Assembly: GCA_014529385.2 (NCBI GenBank)
Contig: CM043944.1
Coordinates: 48,712,768-48,772,767, forward strand
Direction of reading: 5' to 3'
DNA: 60,000 nt
Origin: Adiantum capillus-veneris
Taxonomy: Eukaryota > Streptophyta > Polypodiopsida > Polypodiales > Pteridaceae
The notes below the pieces were generated by a model, which was given only the letters and a program-made list of their open reading frames with translations, made no database searches and had not been told where the DNA came from. The position numbers were made by a program, and so were the translations under genes. Positions 19,032 to 31,559 of this stretch are shown here, in pieces. Numbering within the stretch: position 1 is the stretch's first letter; every line of letters starts with the position of its first letter.

Positions 19032-21551
19032 GTGCCTCCAACCGTGAACACATAGCCATTAGTGCTCCTTCGAGTATCTTTGTCACCTGCCATATCTGCA
19101 TCAGCATACCCTTCTAGAAAAATATCAGTTCCTCCAAAATACAAAGCATTTGTTGTTGTCCTTTTTAGATACCTAAGTATCCACTTCACAGCTTGCCAAT
19201 GCTCTTTACCAGGGTTGTCCATGAATCTACTCACAACTCCCACTGCATGTGCAATGTCTAGCCTTGTCCAGACCATAGCATACATTAGAGAACCTACCGC
19301 TGCAGCATATGGAACTTTAGACATATAGGCTATCTCCTCTTGTGTCTTTGGACACATATCATTCGTTAGTTTAAAATGACCAGCCAAAGGTGTAGAAACT
19401 GGTTTTGCATTTTGCATTGCAAACCTTTCTAGTACCTTCTTGACGTAATCTTCTTGAGATAGATTTATTGTCTTCTTCGTCCTGTCCCTTGATATTTTCA
19501 TACCAAGTATCCTCTTTGCAGCACCTAAATCTTTCATTGAAAAAGATTTAGACAGCTCCTCTTTTAGGTCTTTGATGTCCTACATGTTAGCACTTGCAAT
19601 CAACATGTCATCAACATACAACATTAGGATGATGAATTTCCCATCTCCCAAATTCTTTGTGTAGATGCAGTGATCCGAGTTGGATCTTGTGAATCCATGA
19701 TCCAACATCAATTGATCAAACTTCAAGTACCATTGTCTTGATGCTTGCTTTAAACCATACAAGCTCTTCTTTAATCTGCAAACCATTTGCTCCTTACCTT
19801 TTACTTCATACCACTTTGGTTGAAGCATGTAGATTTCCTCCTCTAAGTCACCGTGAAGGAATGCCGTATTTACATCCATTTGCTCGAGATTTAGATCATG
19901 AGCAGCCACAAGGCTTAAGAGAAGCCTATTTGAGTTCATTTTTACAATAGGAGAAAATATTTCATTGAAGTCAATACCTTTGTTTTGAGAAAACCCTTTT
20001 ACCACAAGACTAGACTTGTACCTTTTCTTCCCACCTTCTTCTTCCTTCAGCTTGTACACCCATTTATTTTGAAGTGCCCGCTTACCTTTAGGCAACTCAA
20101 CCAACTCCTATGTTTGGTTGCGATGTAGTGAGTCCATCTCCACTTGCATGTTCTTCGTCCATTCTTCTTTGAATTCATGTTGCATAGCTTCTTCGTATGA
20201 TTCTGGCTCTCCAGAATCTGAGATCAAGAGATGGTTGAAGGAAGGAACAAACCTTTCTGGAGGTCTACTTGCTCTTGTAGATCTTCGGGGAATAGGTTGA
20301 GGCTCCTCATTTGGTTGACGTTGTTGCACATTGTCATCGTTTGCAGTCCTTAAGTCTTCACCGTCCTCAAGCTCCATGTACTCATCACTTGTTTCTTTTC
20401 TTTCCAAGTAATCTTTGTACATATTTTGTTTGTTAAAAATTACATCCCTACTCCTTAAGATTTTACCATCTTCAAGATTCCATAGGTGATACCCAAAGCC
20501 ACCTTCTCCATAGCCAATGAAGAAACACTTTTTGGATTTTGCATCTAGCTTTGATCTTAGGCTTCTATCTATGTGCATGAAAGCCTCACACCCAAACACT
20601 TTGAGAAATGCATAATTCACCGGTTTACCTGTCCATGCCTCTTCTGGAACTCCCCCATCCAATGCCGTTGACAGTGACCGATTGATTAAGTACACAGACG
20701 TACTTACAGCTTCCGCCCAAAGCTCAAGTGGTAGGCCTGCATGTAGCCGCATGCTTCGTTCTTGCTCCATGATTGTCTTGTTTATCCTTTCCAAAATCCC
20801 ATTTTGTTGAGGTGTCCTTGGGGTTGTCCTTTGCCTCCGAATGCCATTGCTAGCACAAAAGCTTTCAAAAGCTTAGCTGCAATATTCGCCTCCATTGTCG
20901 GATCTGAGGCATTTAACCTTGGTACCTGTTTCATTCTCCACAAAGGCTTTCCACCTTTGAAATATGGAAAATACATCGGATTTATTCTTCATGACATAAA
21001 CCCATGTTTTTCTAGTCGCATTGTCTATGAATGTTACATAGTACAATGAGCCACCAAGTGATGGTGTACTTGCAGGACCCCAAACATCAGAATGAACCAA
21101 CACAAGTTTTTTATTTTTTCTTTCATTTCCTGATTTTTGAAATTTTACCCTCTTTTGTTTACCATAAACTCAATCTTCATAGAACTCTAAGTCCACTTCT
21201 TTCAAACCTGGTAGAAGCTTCTTTGTTTGAAGGATTTGCATTTCTTTGGCACTCATATGCCCAAGTCGGTAGTGCCACACCGCACTGTCAACTTCTGTAG
21301 TTGCTGCACAAGCTGAAGGTTGCGTGCTAACAGTACACAAGTAAAGTGTACCGAATTTTTCTCCCTTGGCAACCACCAAAGATCCCTTTGAGATCTTCCA
21401 CCGTTTGTTTCTGAATGCAATGTTGTGACCTTCATCGTCCAATTGTCCTGTAGAGATCAAATTTTTGCGAAGAGAAGGAACATGCCTAACATCTTTAAGC
21501 TTCCATTCATTTCCGTTAGTAGTTTTGACAGAAATTGTATCTTTGCCGACA

Positions 21552-21555
<4 letters not shown>

Positions 21556-21636
<81 letters not shown>

Positions 21637-22076
21637 CACACGATATACGTGGTTCACCCGTGGGCTACGTCCACCGAAAAGCATCCACTCAATGGATTTA
21701 GTACTTCAAAACAAAAAGTAGTTTACAAAGGGATTATACCCTTAATGGAGCTCCCGCCTTGCTTCACTCTCACCACCTCACACTCACCTTGTTGCATCAA
21801 CTTCACACTATGAAATGTGTGTAGAAATGTCCTCCTTTTATAGTCCAAAAGGGCAGCCCTCTCTCATGAGAGGCAGCCATGTGTAGCCACCCCCGTCCGG
21901 CCATAATATTCCGGCGAGGCCCGTAAAGTTTCCCCTGATTTTTTGCCGTGAAAATTTTGGTTTCCGTCGAGTGATTTTCTTTCACGCACGATAGCTTATC
22001 CTCATAATGGGGGCCTTACAAATGTGCGCTTTTACCACAGAAAATTACAAGGGTAAATCAGGCTCCATACTTAACA
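21556..22076 (-). repeat. Copia 5' LTR (truncated) with long AG microsatellite
   Basis: Starts in an AG tract (about 21555-21632) fused to pol sequence and ends CTTAACA. It lacks the roughly 100 bp that lie beyond the AG tract in the complete LTR. A TATA box is at 21834-21842 on the minus strand. Confidence 0.88.
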
Positions 22077-22884
22077 TCCATGAGCACCTTTCGTAGATGG
22101 TACTAGGACTACTCCAACATTTGTAATTCTTTCCATTTTTGTGTCAGAGTGAGCCAAAACTTTCTCACAAGCAATATCTAATCAAATGTTTTTTTCCAGC
22201 AAAACTCACAATTGTGAGTGATTGTATTAGATTTATGCATGAAATTTTTGCAATTTAAAAGTATGGCCAAGAAATCCTCAGTTGGAAGTCATATGGATTG
22301 ACATTGTGCTTGATGCTTCATTATTTAGATGAGTGTGCACTATCAATGATCAAGAGTGATCATGATAGCTAATTGAAACCAAAGGGAGGATCGCTTGCAT
22401 GAATTGCTTGAAAATGATGAAAAATGAAGCCAATTTTGAATTGGAGAATTTGTGCACATCTTCATTTCATTTCAACATGTGTGCTCAAGAAATTATCAAC
22501 AAGAGGATTTCGATGCCAAAACAAGTGTACTTAATGAATTTCTTACAATTTGTGTCGTAATGGATGCAAACCAAATCAAATGTGGCATTTCAAAATGATA
22601 ACGTATGCATGGTATATGTATTTTTTGATTGGTGCAGCCTTGAAATGCATATTTGCTTGATTAAGAATGATGGTAAGTTAATTAAGCATCCCACATTTGA
22701 TTGAAAATTGATTTAAAGAACATTGTACCAAGCCCTCTCTCTCGCAGTTCAGAAACTTTTGCACCCTTCTTTGTTGTGGAAAACTCTCAAATAAACTAAA
22801 GAAATAAAAATAAAACGCCTCTCCCCATTTTACTATTGTCGCATACCTCGCCCACTTGCCCTGCATGCCTGGATTGGCATTCGC

Positions 22885-22885
<1 letters not shown>

Positions 22886-22931
<46 letters not shown>
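22886..22931. repeat. AC microsatellite, locus 1, copy 2
   Basis: About 23 AC units, orthologous to the 39-unit tract at 4213-4290. Confidence 0.97.
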
Positions 22932-22933
<2 letters not shown>

Positions 22934-23102
22934 TATTGGTTCCCATGAATTACACCCCAACTTCTGAGTCCTTAGCTCTCTTTCGCTACCTGAGTGAGAC
23001 TCTCTCTCTTTGGCGCCGACTCGTCCACACAAACTGCCAAAAAATGGCCCATTTTCTCTCGTATACACTAGTCCCACGCATGCCAATTATGGCGCTTCAT
23101 AC

Positions 23103-23103
<1 letters not shown>

Positions 23104-23153
<50 letters not shown>
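23104..23153. repeat. AC microsatellite, locus 2, copy 2
   Basis: About 25 AC units, longer than the orthologous tract in copy 1 (4469-4507), the reverse of locus 1. Confidence 0.95.
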
Positions 23154-23154
<1 letters not shown>

Positions 23155-24386
23155 ACTTCAATTGCTTGGTTGCTTTTGGCTGCCACTTACTGACCCTACC
23201 TTCACGCACACACACACACTCGCTGGCTTGGTTGGCAAGGCCATCATGCCTTCAAGGCACTAGTTCGCCCCACACACACATGGGGACACACGCACACATG
23301 ATGCCCTGCCCCACTGCTCGGCTGCAGTTCTCTCCGCACAACCCACCTCTGTAGCATGACCACAAGCACACACACACACACATGATGTTGTGCTGCAAAA
23401 CCGGAGATGCCCATGCCCCATAATCATAGGCTCGTAGCCCATCCTTGTGATGTACCCCGCCGACTTGCCTTGTCAGCCTTGAGTGGTGCTCCTTGCGAGT
23501 CACCCAGAAACACACACTAGGTGTCTACCTTACCAACCTCACGCAGACTTGCAGAGGTTCCTACTTGCCTGGACCCCATGTACCGTGCATTGGCCACCAT
23601 CCAGCTTCATCGGGTTTCTGAGCTGCTCGCTTACGAGGCTACAAACACGAGCACCATTCTCAGAATCTCTTTGTCGCGACTCTCGACTCGTGCATTGCTG
23701 CCTCACCTTGCAGATCCACCTTATTGACACCTGAGTCAGAAAAACAATTAAGATAAATTAAAATCTCCCCAGTTTCTTTGTAAAGAAAAAATGGTTTTAA
23801 AAGAAGTTCCCACCCAACTTTCACAAACTCACCCACACCGTTTCCTTCCCTCTCTCGGCCCGCCAAACTTGTCTTTGTAGCCAAAAGGTCCACATAGACT
23901 AAGCTCTTTGTCACTCAATTCTCCCTTCATGACCATATCTTGACCAACAAAATTTTGCCCAAAAATTTAATTGAAATCATGGCAATGTTGCATCCGTTAA
24001 TTATCATCCACATATGTATAGTTTTGGTCATTGATGAATGCCTAAAATTAAAGAGTTTCACTTTATGGAAGCACCCTCTTTCTTTTGTATGAATGGTTTG
24101 CCGGGATAGAAGTTTCTTTGCATGGATTGCATTAAAATGTTTGGGGTTGTGGCGAAACATGATGTTTTAGTGCTGATATAATCAGTGCAAAATCCTCAAG
24201 TAGCATTAGCACTAAGAATATTTTTTGAGAAGGAGCTGGCTTATGACAAAACAATCAGGATTATTGTGACCACTCTTGCGGCATTGGTGGATTATGAGTG
24301 ATGCATGGATTGGGATATTTTGTGCTTGAACAATTGCTTGAGGTATCTTTTACTGATTACTACGAATGAAAAATGATTTCACGACA

Positions 24387-24635
24387 CTAATGGTTGAGAT
24401 TCATTTTGAAGGGGTACGATGAATGGCCTTGCTTGAGCAACTGAGAGAGATGAATAGTCACTTCATCAATTGATATGTATGCCATATTTGCTAGTTTACG
24501 AGCTACCATGATTGTGTGATCATTTCCATGCATCAACAAACTATATTGGACATATTTATTCGGTTTATGCATAGTTAAGTGCTTGATTTTCACGATTTTC
24601 ATTGCACAAAATGGATAATTCTTTTGGGCATGCAT
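24387..24635 (-). CDS. 82-codon hypothetical ORF, copy 2
   Basis: Same length and start as 5717-5965, with a few substitutions and no stop. Function unknown; see the copy 1 entry for the reservations. Confidence 0.2.
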   Translation of the reverse strand: MHAQKNYPFCAMKIVKIKHLTMHKPNKYVQYSLLMHGNDHTIMVARKLANMAYISIDEVTIHLSQLLKQGHSSYPFKMNLNH

Positions 24636-25309
24636 ATGTCTTTATTTTGGAGAGCTACATTGATATATTTTTCGTGCTTGGTTAAGACTGTGCACTAATA
24701 TCTGGCCTTGGCATTGCTTGAAGATGATCAATGCTTGATTTGATTTCAAAATCCTTGCATATCACTAGACATTGAGCTTGTTCAAAGGGCCATAAAGCAA
24801 CAATTTTCTTCTCTAACTGTCAGGTTTCCAGTTTCTGAAAGCTTAAAGGTTGTATAAAGCTTAATCAAACTGATATTATTATTGAAAAAGCAATGTAGAA
24901 TTGTCTGACCATGGCAAATATTGGTATTTTTGGAATCTTAAGCACAGCAAACCCCGGGCTAGAAATTTTCAGAATTGAATTCCGATAAAAACTGGCATAG
25001 TTATGACCCCTGGAAGTTTACATTGTGAATTGAGTAAAATACGTAAAATTGAAGGGTTGCAGTAATCATTTAAGCATAGACTTTATTAAAGTCCTCCTAG
25101 ATATTTACAAGATATTTACCAATTAAGCAAAAATAGGTCAAAATATAGCATAATTGATATTTTAAAAGCTGGCAGGTAATGGGAGGGTCATCACTGACCT
25201 GCCAGGGACTCATTTAGCAGCAGGGGTCGTTTTTTGACTTGCTAGGGGCTGCTTGAACTTCAAGCAACTCCCTTTTTCAGCCGGTGAGAGCTTATGAGTG
25301 CCAGAAAAC

Positions 25310-25317
25310 TATAAATA
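25310..25317 (+). promoter_or_regulatory. TATA box in the 4139-bp element
   Basis: TATAAATA in the context AACTATAAATAGGACCC, about 490 bp from the element start. CT/GA-rich sequence follows about 40-70 bp downstream, a plausible transcription start region of an LTR. Confidence 0.55.
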
Positions 25318-25699
25318 GGACCCCTAGCTTCACATTTTACACAGACTCGGAGCCTTGCTACTCTCTCTCTCATCTAGAGAGAGCACTACGTAGATATCAT
25401 TAGAGTTTAATCTCTAATTGATTAATCCTAACGGTAATTAACCTAATCCTTCTTAATTAGCAAGGTTAGATTAAGATAAATTGCTAAAAAATCAAAGATT
25501 AGGCCTATGCATGCTCCTTAAACCTCTTTAAATTAATTAATCTCTATTTATTATTATAATTAAGCTTAGTAATACTAAGCTGATTATTTATCCTATCATA
25601 TTAAGGCGGAAATTAACCAAATTAACCATGAATTAATGGTAAAAATATTAATTAGGATTAGATTAAGTTGAATTATTTATCAGAGATGCATTAGATAGT

Positions 25700-27200
25700 T
25701 ATTAATCTAGGAAAATGATCCTATAATTTTCTAAGAAGTTTTCCTAATTAATTAGGCATAATTACTCTGTTTTTTGAACAATTTTAATAGGGGAAATTAG
25801 TAAATGGATTTCAAATGCTTTAGTATAATTATCAGTGGTTAATTAAGTGTTCAAGAACCCGTAATAATTAGAAAAATCTCAGAAAGTTAATCTAGCTAAT
25901 TATTTTAGCAGAAATACCCTATTTTTTGATCAATTTAAATACGGGAAATTAGTAATTGGAATTCAAATGCTTTCATATAATTGTGAGTAGTTAATTAGGT
26001 GTTCAAAAAGCCCTGATAATTAGTAGAAGTTCAGAAACTTAACCTAGCTAATTACTTTAGCTAAAATACCCTATTTTTTGAGTAATTTAAATAGGGGAAA
26101 TTAATAAATGGAATTCAAATGCTGTCATATAAATATCAATGGTTAATAAGGTGTTCAAAAACCCGTGATAATTAGGAGAAGATCAGGAAATTAATTTAGA
26201 TAAAATACCCTGTTTTTTTGAGAAATTTAAATAAAGGAAATTAATAATGAAATTCAAATTCTTTCTTATAATTATCAGTGGTTAATTAGGTTTTAAGAAA
26301 CCCGTGATAATTAGGAGAAGCTCAAATAATTAATCTAGATAAATATTTAGGAAGAATTACTCTATTTTTTGAGAAAATTAAAAAGGGAAAATTAGTAAAT
26401 GGAATTCAAATGATGTGATATATTTATCAGTGGTTAAATAGGTGTGTAAAAATCTGTGATACTTAGGAGAAGCTCAGAAAAGTAATTTAGCTAATTACTT
26501 TAGCTAAAATACACTAATTTTTGAGCAAATTAAATAGGGGAAATTAGTAAATGGAATTTAAATGCTGTGATATATTTATCAATGGTTTATAATGTGTTTC
26601 AAAACCTGTGGTAATTAGGAGAAGATCAGAAAATTAGTTTAACTAATTATCGTAGTGGAATTACGTTGTTTTTAGGGATAAATTAAAGGGGGAAATTAGT
26701 AAATCATGTGCTATAATTACATGATATTTTTGAGAGATGTATTATAGGGTAAGGAGGCTGTGATAATTATTCCAAGGTTCAAAAAGTAGTATAGATATTT
26801 ATCTAAGTAAAATTACACCATTTTTAGCTAAAAATTAAAGAGGGAAATTAGTAAATCATGCTATATGATTACATGCTATTTAGCGGAGCTGTACTATAGG
26901 GTAAAGAGGCCGTGATAATTATGCCAAAGTTAGAAAAGTAGTATAGATATTTATCTAACTCAAAATATACTAATTTTGGTGGAAATTTTAAGGGGGAAAT
27001 TAGTAAATCATGCTATATGATTACATTCTATTTATCACACTTATTTTACATAATAAAGAGGCCCTGATAAATATGTCAAGGTTAAAAAAGTAGTATAAGT
27101 ATTTTTTTAAGTCAAATTATCCCAAAGTTAGCTGAAATTTGAAGATTGAAATTATATAACTAAGTTGGAAAATAATAAGATAATTACCAGAGGTCAAAAA
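25700..27200. repeat. About ten tandem repeats of 152 bp
   Basis: The anchor GGGAAATTAGTAAAT or a variant recurs at 25791, 25943, 26095, 26235, 26385, 26538, 26690, 26842, 26994 and, degenerate, 27146. The spacing is 152 bp almost throughout, with one interval of 140. Each unit also carries a TTTTTTGA-like word just before the anchor and a GTGATAATTAGGAGAAG-like word after it. Identity between units falls towards the right end. Confidence 0.9.
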
Positions 27201-27693
27201 TATCCTTATATACTTGTGGTAATTATACCATAGTTAATTAGTGAGGTTAGTAAATTATAATTGACCAAAAGTCCTACTTTTAGCAAATGAATAATTAAAA
27301 TAAATAGACTTTGTGGTTTAAAGTTTTGAGAAAAATTATAGTAAGTATAAAACTATGATATCAAGTTAAGGAAATGAAATCTTTAAGAGAAATTAAATAC
27401 AATAAATATTAAGCCCAAAATAAGTGAATTATTAGCTTAAAAGTTGATAGGAAAATTAGAAAAAAGATATAGAAAATTATAAGAAAGTTTGGAGAGCTTA
27501 AAAAACCCTTAGGGAAGCGGTGGAAGAAGTTATCATGCTTATATAGACAAATAAGAAATTACTAGGTCAAAAATTTATCAAATAAGACTATAAATTTAAC
27601 CTTGGATGGGTTACGGTTGAATACAAAGGTTAAGTCTAGATTTTGAATTATTTACCTAATGATTAGACGTCCTTTTTAAATGGATAAGAAGTT

Positions 27694-27879
27694 ATGGCAC
27701 CAAAAAGAACCCGAGCAAATCCTACATCTGATGATGAGGAAGTAACTCCAAAACAAACTAGAGCGTCGCACGATGACGAAGCCGGGCCTAGTAGTAGGCC
27801 TACGGAGGAGAGTCTTCAGGCGTCAGCGCAGCAGCAGATGGCCAATCAATCCCAGGTGGGTGTCCCATTGTTCAATTAA
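27694..27879 (+). CDS. 61-codon gag-leader-like ORF inside the 4139-bp element
   Basis: ATG-initiated, highly charged and disordered: MAPKRTRANPTSDDEE at the start, then a P/S/E/Q-rich stretch ending VPLFN. The start resembles N-termini of plant gypsy gag proteins, but there is no capsid domain. If the element is a solo LTR, this would be a frame in the LTR leader. It may be chance. Confidence 0.3.
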   Translation: MAPKRTRANPTSDDEEVTPKQTRASHDDEAGPSSRPTEESLQASAQQQMANQSQVGVPLFN

Positions 27880-29599
27880 GTCTTTAATTAGTTTAAGTTA
27901 TTTTATAAGTTAGCATTGCATACGTAAGAAGGATAACCTGGCCGAAAACAGAAGGTAACTTCAAACGTACATTTGTTTATGATGTAGGAAAGAATTGTTT
28001 GGGTTAAAACTGGTTGAATTAGGAAAGATATGTTTGATCATCCTTAAGACAGCTTGTCTCAAGACACCTCCGACTCCTTGATATAATTTGATGATAATGA
28101 TTGGCTTTCTAGCCACGGTTAAGTCGGTTACCCCCATGAACGATGAGTTTCTACTCTGTGTCATGTCTTGATGTTTCTACATAAGTTAGGATACCGTTTT
28201 TATCCTAGGGGATCTGCCCGGTTGTATGGGCAACTGGTTTGGTGTATGGGCACCCGGAACCTTGGGTGGGGGTTTATCCACTCCGGATTTGAATAAGGAA
28301 TGGGTGCCGTTTTTCACCCTTAGGTGGTCTTGAGACAAGAAGAGTACTGGTCATGGTTATTATAGACAATGTTTTGATTGACAGTACCCTGTCTTAAGTT
28401 TAAAGATGTCTGTTTTCTAAAGGAATGCTTTCAATGCTGTCTTCAAGGAATTACTGTGATGAAATGTTAAAAGAAACCATTATTTTAAATGTTTAAAACA
28501 ATGTGATAGTAAGATAAACGAATCATGTGTGAGTGCGGGGTGGTAAGTGGGGATTGACTAAGGTTGTCAATCATGGACGGGTGGACCTGATTAGTCAGGT
28601 AACTATCCATTCCCGCGCACTAAAACGTTTTAGAAACTTCTCTACTTGGAAGAGGATTCCACCAATGGCTGTGCCCTCACATATGTTAGGGGGAAAAAAG
28701 CGTTGGTTGAGGATACCTTAGCCCAACTTGTGGAAGTTATAGGGCCGAAATTATTTTTGGATTTTTAATATGTTGTCCCGTTTCCGCTGCGAGACAGAAC
28801 TAGGTCTCCTTCTAGGGCTATAAACCTAAACCATTATTAATGGTAAGGGTGAATTCCTTGGATTTTTCATGTTTAGAGACTCTGATTTTTATTAGGCCTA
28901 GAGACTTGTCAAGGATCCCATCCCGATCTTGGTGTAGGCGGGTTGGGGACTTTACACTAACTCAAATGTGTTTTTCAAAATGCATCAATCTTATGGATTT
29001 TCCAAAATGCAGCAAAAATGAGCTAACCGACTCATAATCAATCAAAAAGAGAGTGTTACTTGTCATAAAATTTTGTTCAGAACTCTCTCATCTTTCTGTT
29101 ATGTATGCCATATGTGCTATATAAGAGCATGGTTGAGAGCTTCACTTTTGAAAATACCATTGGCATTGCATTGAGGCTTGGTCGGAACTTTGTGCTTAAA
29201 CTTAGCATTGCTTTTGCATTTTAGTGCTTGATTTTTTATGTAAAATCATTGCATACCACTAAATTAGTCTTATTGAATGACCATGGGATAGCAATAAATT
29301 TTGGGTTTGTGGGTTCTCATGCATTTTTTTAGTGCTTGTATTGAATGATCAAATGCTTAAGAGCACTAATGGTTGAGTTGTTTTGAAGGGATGTGGCAAG
29401 GTTGAGCTTCCATTGATCCAAGGGGAGGTGGCATTGCAATATATTGCAAAACTTGGCTATTAAGAGCCATTAAATTTCATTCCATCAAGTTGCAGTCATC
29501 TCTAGTTTATAGATTGCTCTTAAATTGTAGAATTTCATGTGAGCTAGTTGTTAGCCAACTTTTTGGGAGCTTCAAATTGTACAAGTTTGGCTTTCAAAA

Positions 29600-31550
29600 G
29601 CCACTTCAAATACATTAAAAAATTGTATTATTTCTAGCTCATGGCTTGTTTTAAATATTCACTTTCATTTGAGCTAGAAATTAATCAACTTTTGAATCAT
29701 GCATGAGAGGTTTTTACAAGTAATGTGCTTACTTAGAAGCAATATATCTCATTTTTGTTGTGTATGCATAAATTTTATACTAAAGACCATCATGTGCATA
29801 AACCAAAGGCACTTTTTCCCCTTGAGTTTCTCTCTTTGGCAAATTTGGGTATGCGAGACCCTAGATTTAGGTTTTCAATAATGTTTTTGTGTAGCTTTCA
29901 ATAAGTGTCTTTTGTAGCTTGTGTTTATACTTAGCTTCAAAAAGCGTGGATTGTAAATAAAAGGAACCAAGAGATTTCTCTACAAAAGAGTGGATGCTTT
30001 GCTCAAGGATGCTCAAAATAGCATGAATAGGTGAAATCCTTCCATGATAATGCTCCTTTGTTTATCTCTCCATTCTCTTGCTTGGATTTAGTGAATCTAT
30101 TTCTAAGCTATGGTTTTTCCTTTTTCAAAAACTATGCATACTAAAGTTTCAATACTTTGCTTTAAGAATATTAACTCATTAAAAATTTGGTTTTATTTGT
30201 GCTAATCATAGGTAATTGGCCTTGACCTTAGGTTAATGTAGGATCATTTCTTGCTAGTCCTAGACTCTTAGTGACAGTCTAATGACTCCATTCATTTTTA
30301 ATATGACCTAGGGCTATGAACAAGCTTTAGTCCCTTAGTTCATTTTCCATTAGCATCTCATAACAGAAGAAATAAAAAAGTGCTAAAAATTGAAACAATG
30401 AAGCCAAAAAGTAGCAAAAATTACACTAGACACATGAAAACAAACTTTCTATGTTATGTTGTGTCTTGTGAGGCAAAGTGCCTTATTAGCACTTGGCAGG
30501 CAAGGGAATCACCTTGGATCGCTTGGTCGAAGCCCTAAACCGATGCCCTAGGCTGACAGGGGTTATAGCCGTTGCCTTGGTAGGCTAGTAGACTAGTAGT
30601 CTTTTGGAACTCCTCCTTGAGGGTTCAAGGAGCCGAGAGTTGAAGCTAGACTTATCTTGGGGTGGTAGCCTTGTATTGTGCTTTACTTTTTTCTATGAAT
30701 AACAAAAACAAACTTCCATGAGCTTCAAAAAATTGTGACAATGTACTAATAGATTAGGAGCTTTTTTAAAGCCCGTAGACATGGTAGGCTTGAATGCTTT
30801 ATTAAGGATTGATCATATAGTTTTTAGTTTAGTAGGTTTATGACCTTGCATTAGCCTAGGGTCTTAATTGATTGCTTGTGTTTCATGCATAAAATTGAAA
30901 TTTCAAGTGGTTTAATCTTCATGATAGTAAGGTGTTTTTTTTTACTTTATGTTGTTTAGTTTTTGAATATGATCGACCCATCTTATAGAAGAAAAAAATT
31001 CACTTTGCATTATTGTTCATGGTAGTTCATGTTCTATTCATGTGGATTTGAGGGATTTTGAGTGTGTAATCACTAGGAAAAGTTTGGATTCAAATTTGGG
31101 CCTTGTAAGAAATGCCATGTCAGCGTAGAGAGAAATAACATAAAATTCACTTTAACCCTTTTTCATATATGGTTTCTAAAATTTGTATATCTTATTCATG
31201 CAAGGTACGTTTATTAAAACCCAAAATTATTTATTTTCTTGAGATATATTGTAATCAAAATAATTTATTGCTACGCTTTTTTTTCAAAAACATAGTATAT
31301 TATTTTGATAATAAATGTTTAAAACATTAGCCTCTTATTATGAAATTCCTCTCAATAGCCTCATGTAGGCCATAGTGAACTTCCACCTTGTTTGAGATAG
31401 CGAGAAAAGATAATAGTTTAAAACGTCTAAATGTTTAGGTCAAAATTTGAGGGATCTGTTTTTTGGTTTTTACACGATCCTGTCACACGTTTTGTTGATT
31501 ATTTTCAAGGCAAGCTTGGAATATAGCTAGGATTTTAGCCCATTCAAAAT
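29600..31550. other. Block G and start of H, no gene seen
   Basis: A/T-rich sequence without a convincing frame. A G/C-richer island at about 30480-30690 is conserved at 46640-46820 in copy 4. I see no tRNA or other structured RNA that I can support. Confidence 0.5.
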
Positions 31551-31559
31551 ACACCAGAC

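Larger units (their letters stand above)
18533..21555 (-). pseudogene. Copia pol remnant (GAG_pre-integrase, integrase, RT, RNase H)
   Basis: One continuous reading frame with no frameshift runs from 21555 down to a TAA at 18533, which lies inside the first bases of the LTR. Recognisable parts are: GAG_pre-integrase with HYRLGHMS (about 21260); integrase core with HSDVWGP and RSDNGGEY (about 21100-20880) and TPQQNG; RT with KWVYKLK, QMDVNTAFLHGDL, SLYGLKQASRQWY and the catalytic YVDDML (about 20100-19590); and RNase H with the TEAEYVA box near 18900. Five in-frame stops break it: 21170 TGA, 20873 TAA, 20108 TAG, 19580 TAG and 19004 TAG. It is dead. Confidence 0.93.
17948..22076 (-). mobile_element. 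Ty1/copia retrotransposon, decayed and internally deleted
   Basis: TG...CA termini (TGTTAGG, CTTAACA) are flanked by the 5-bp target duplication tccat (17943-17947 and 22077-22081). The uninterrupted site is seen in copy 1 near 3376 (ggatccatgagcg). Coding is on the minus strand in the order GAG-pre-integrase, integrase, RT, RNase H, which defines Ty1/copia. The RT region looks Tork/Tnt1-like. The left LTR is complete (591 bp). The right LTR (the 5' LTR) is truncated where internal coding sequence runs directly into its AG microsatellite, so the 5' LTR end, PBS, gag and the protease N-terminus are missing. Confidence 0.92.
24818..28956 (+). mobile_element. 4139-bp probable solo LTR with target duplication
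   Basis: Starts TGTCAGG and ends ACTTTACA, flanked by the exact 5-bp duplication ctaac (24813-24817 and 28957-28961). The empty site, a single ctaac in TTCTCTAACTCAAATG, is seen in copy 4 near 43655. The two ends are not repeated inside, so there is only one LTR-like unit. It has a TATA box near 500 bp, a long tandem array and one short frame, and no pol. A solo LTR of a very large LTR retrotransposon (Ogre/Tat-like sizes) is the simplest reading. A non-autonomous element of another type with TG...CA ends is the alternative. The orientation is taken from the TATA box. Confidence 0.75.

Noticed and set aside
25700-27200. CRISPR array
   Set aside because: The spacing is regular but the intervening sequence is itself repeated, not unique spacers, and the context is plant nuclear DNA. 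It is a tandem repeat.
24818-28956. Reading the 4139-bp element as a complete small LTR retrotransposon with two LTRs
   Set aside because: The terminal sequences are not repeated inside it, and there is no PBS or polypurine tract between ends.
30480-30690. G/C-richer conserved island as a possible tRNA or snoRNA gene
   Set aside because: I could not find a cloverleaf, intact A/B boxes or C/D boxes; conservation is explained by duplication of block G.
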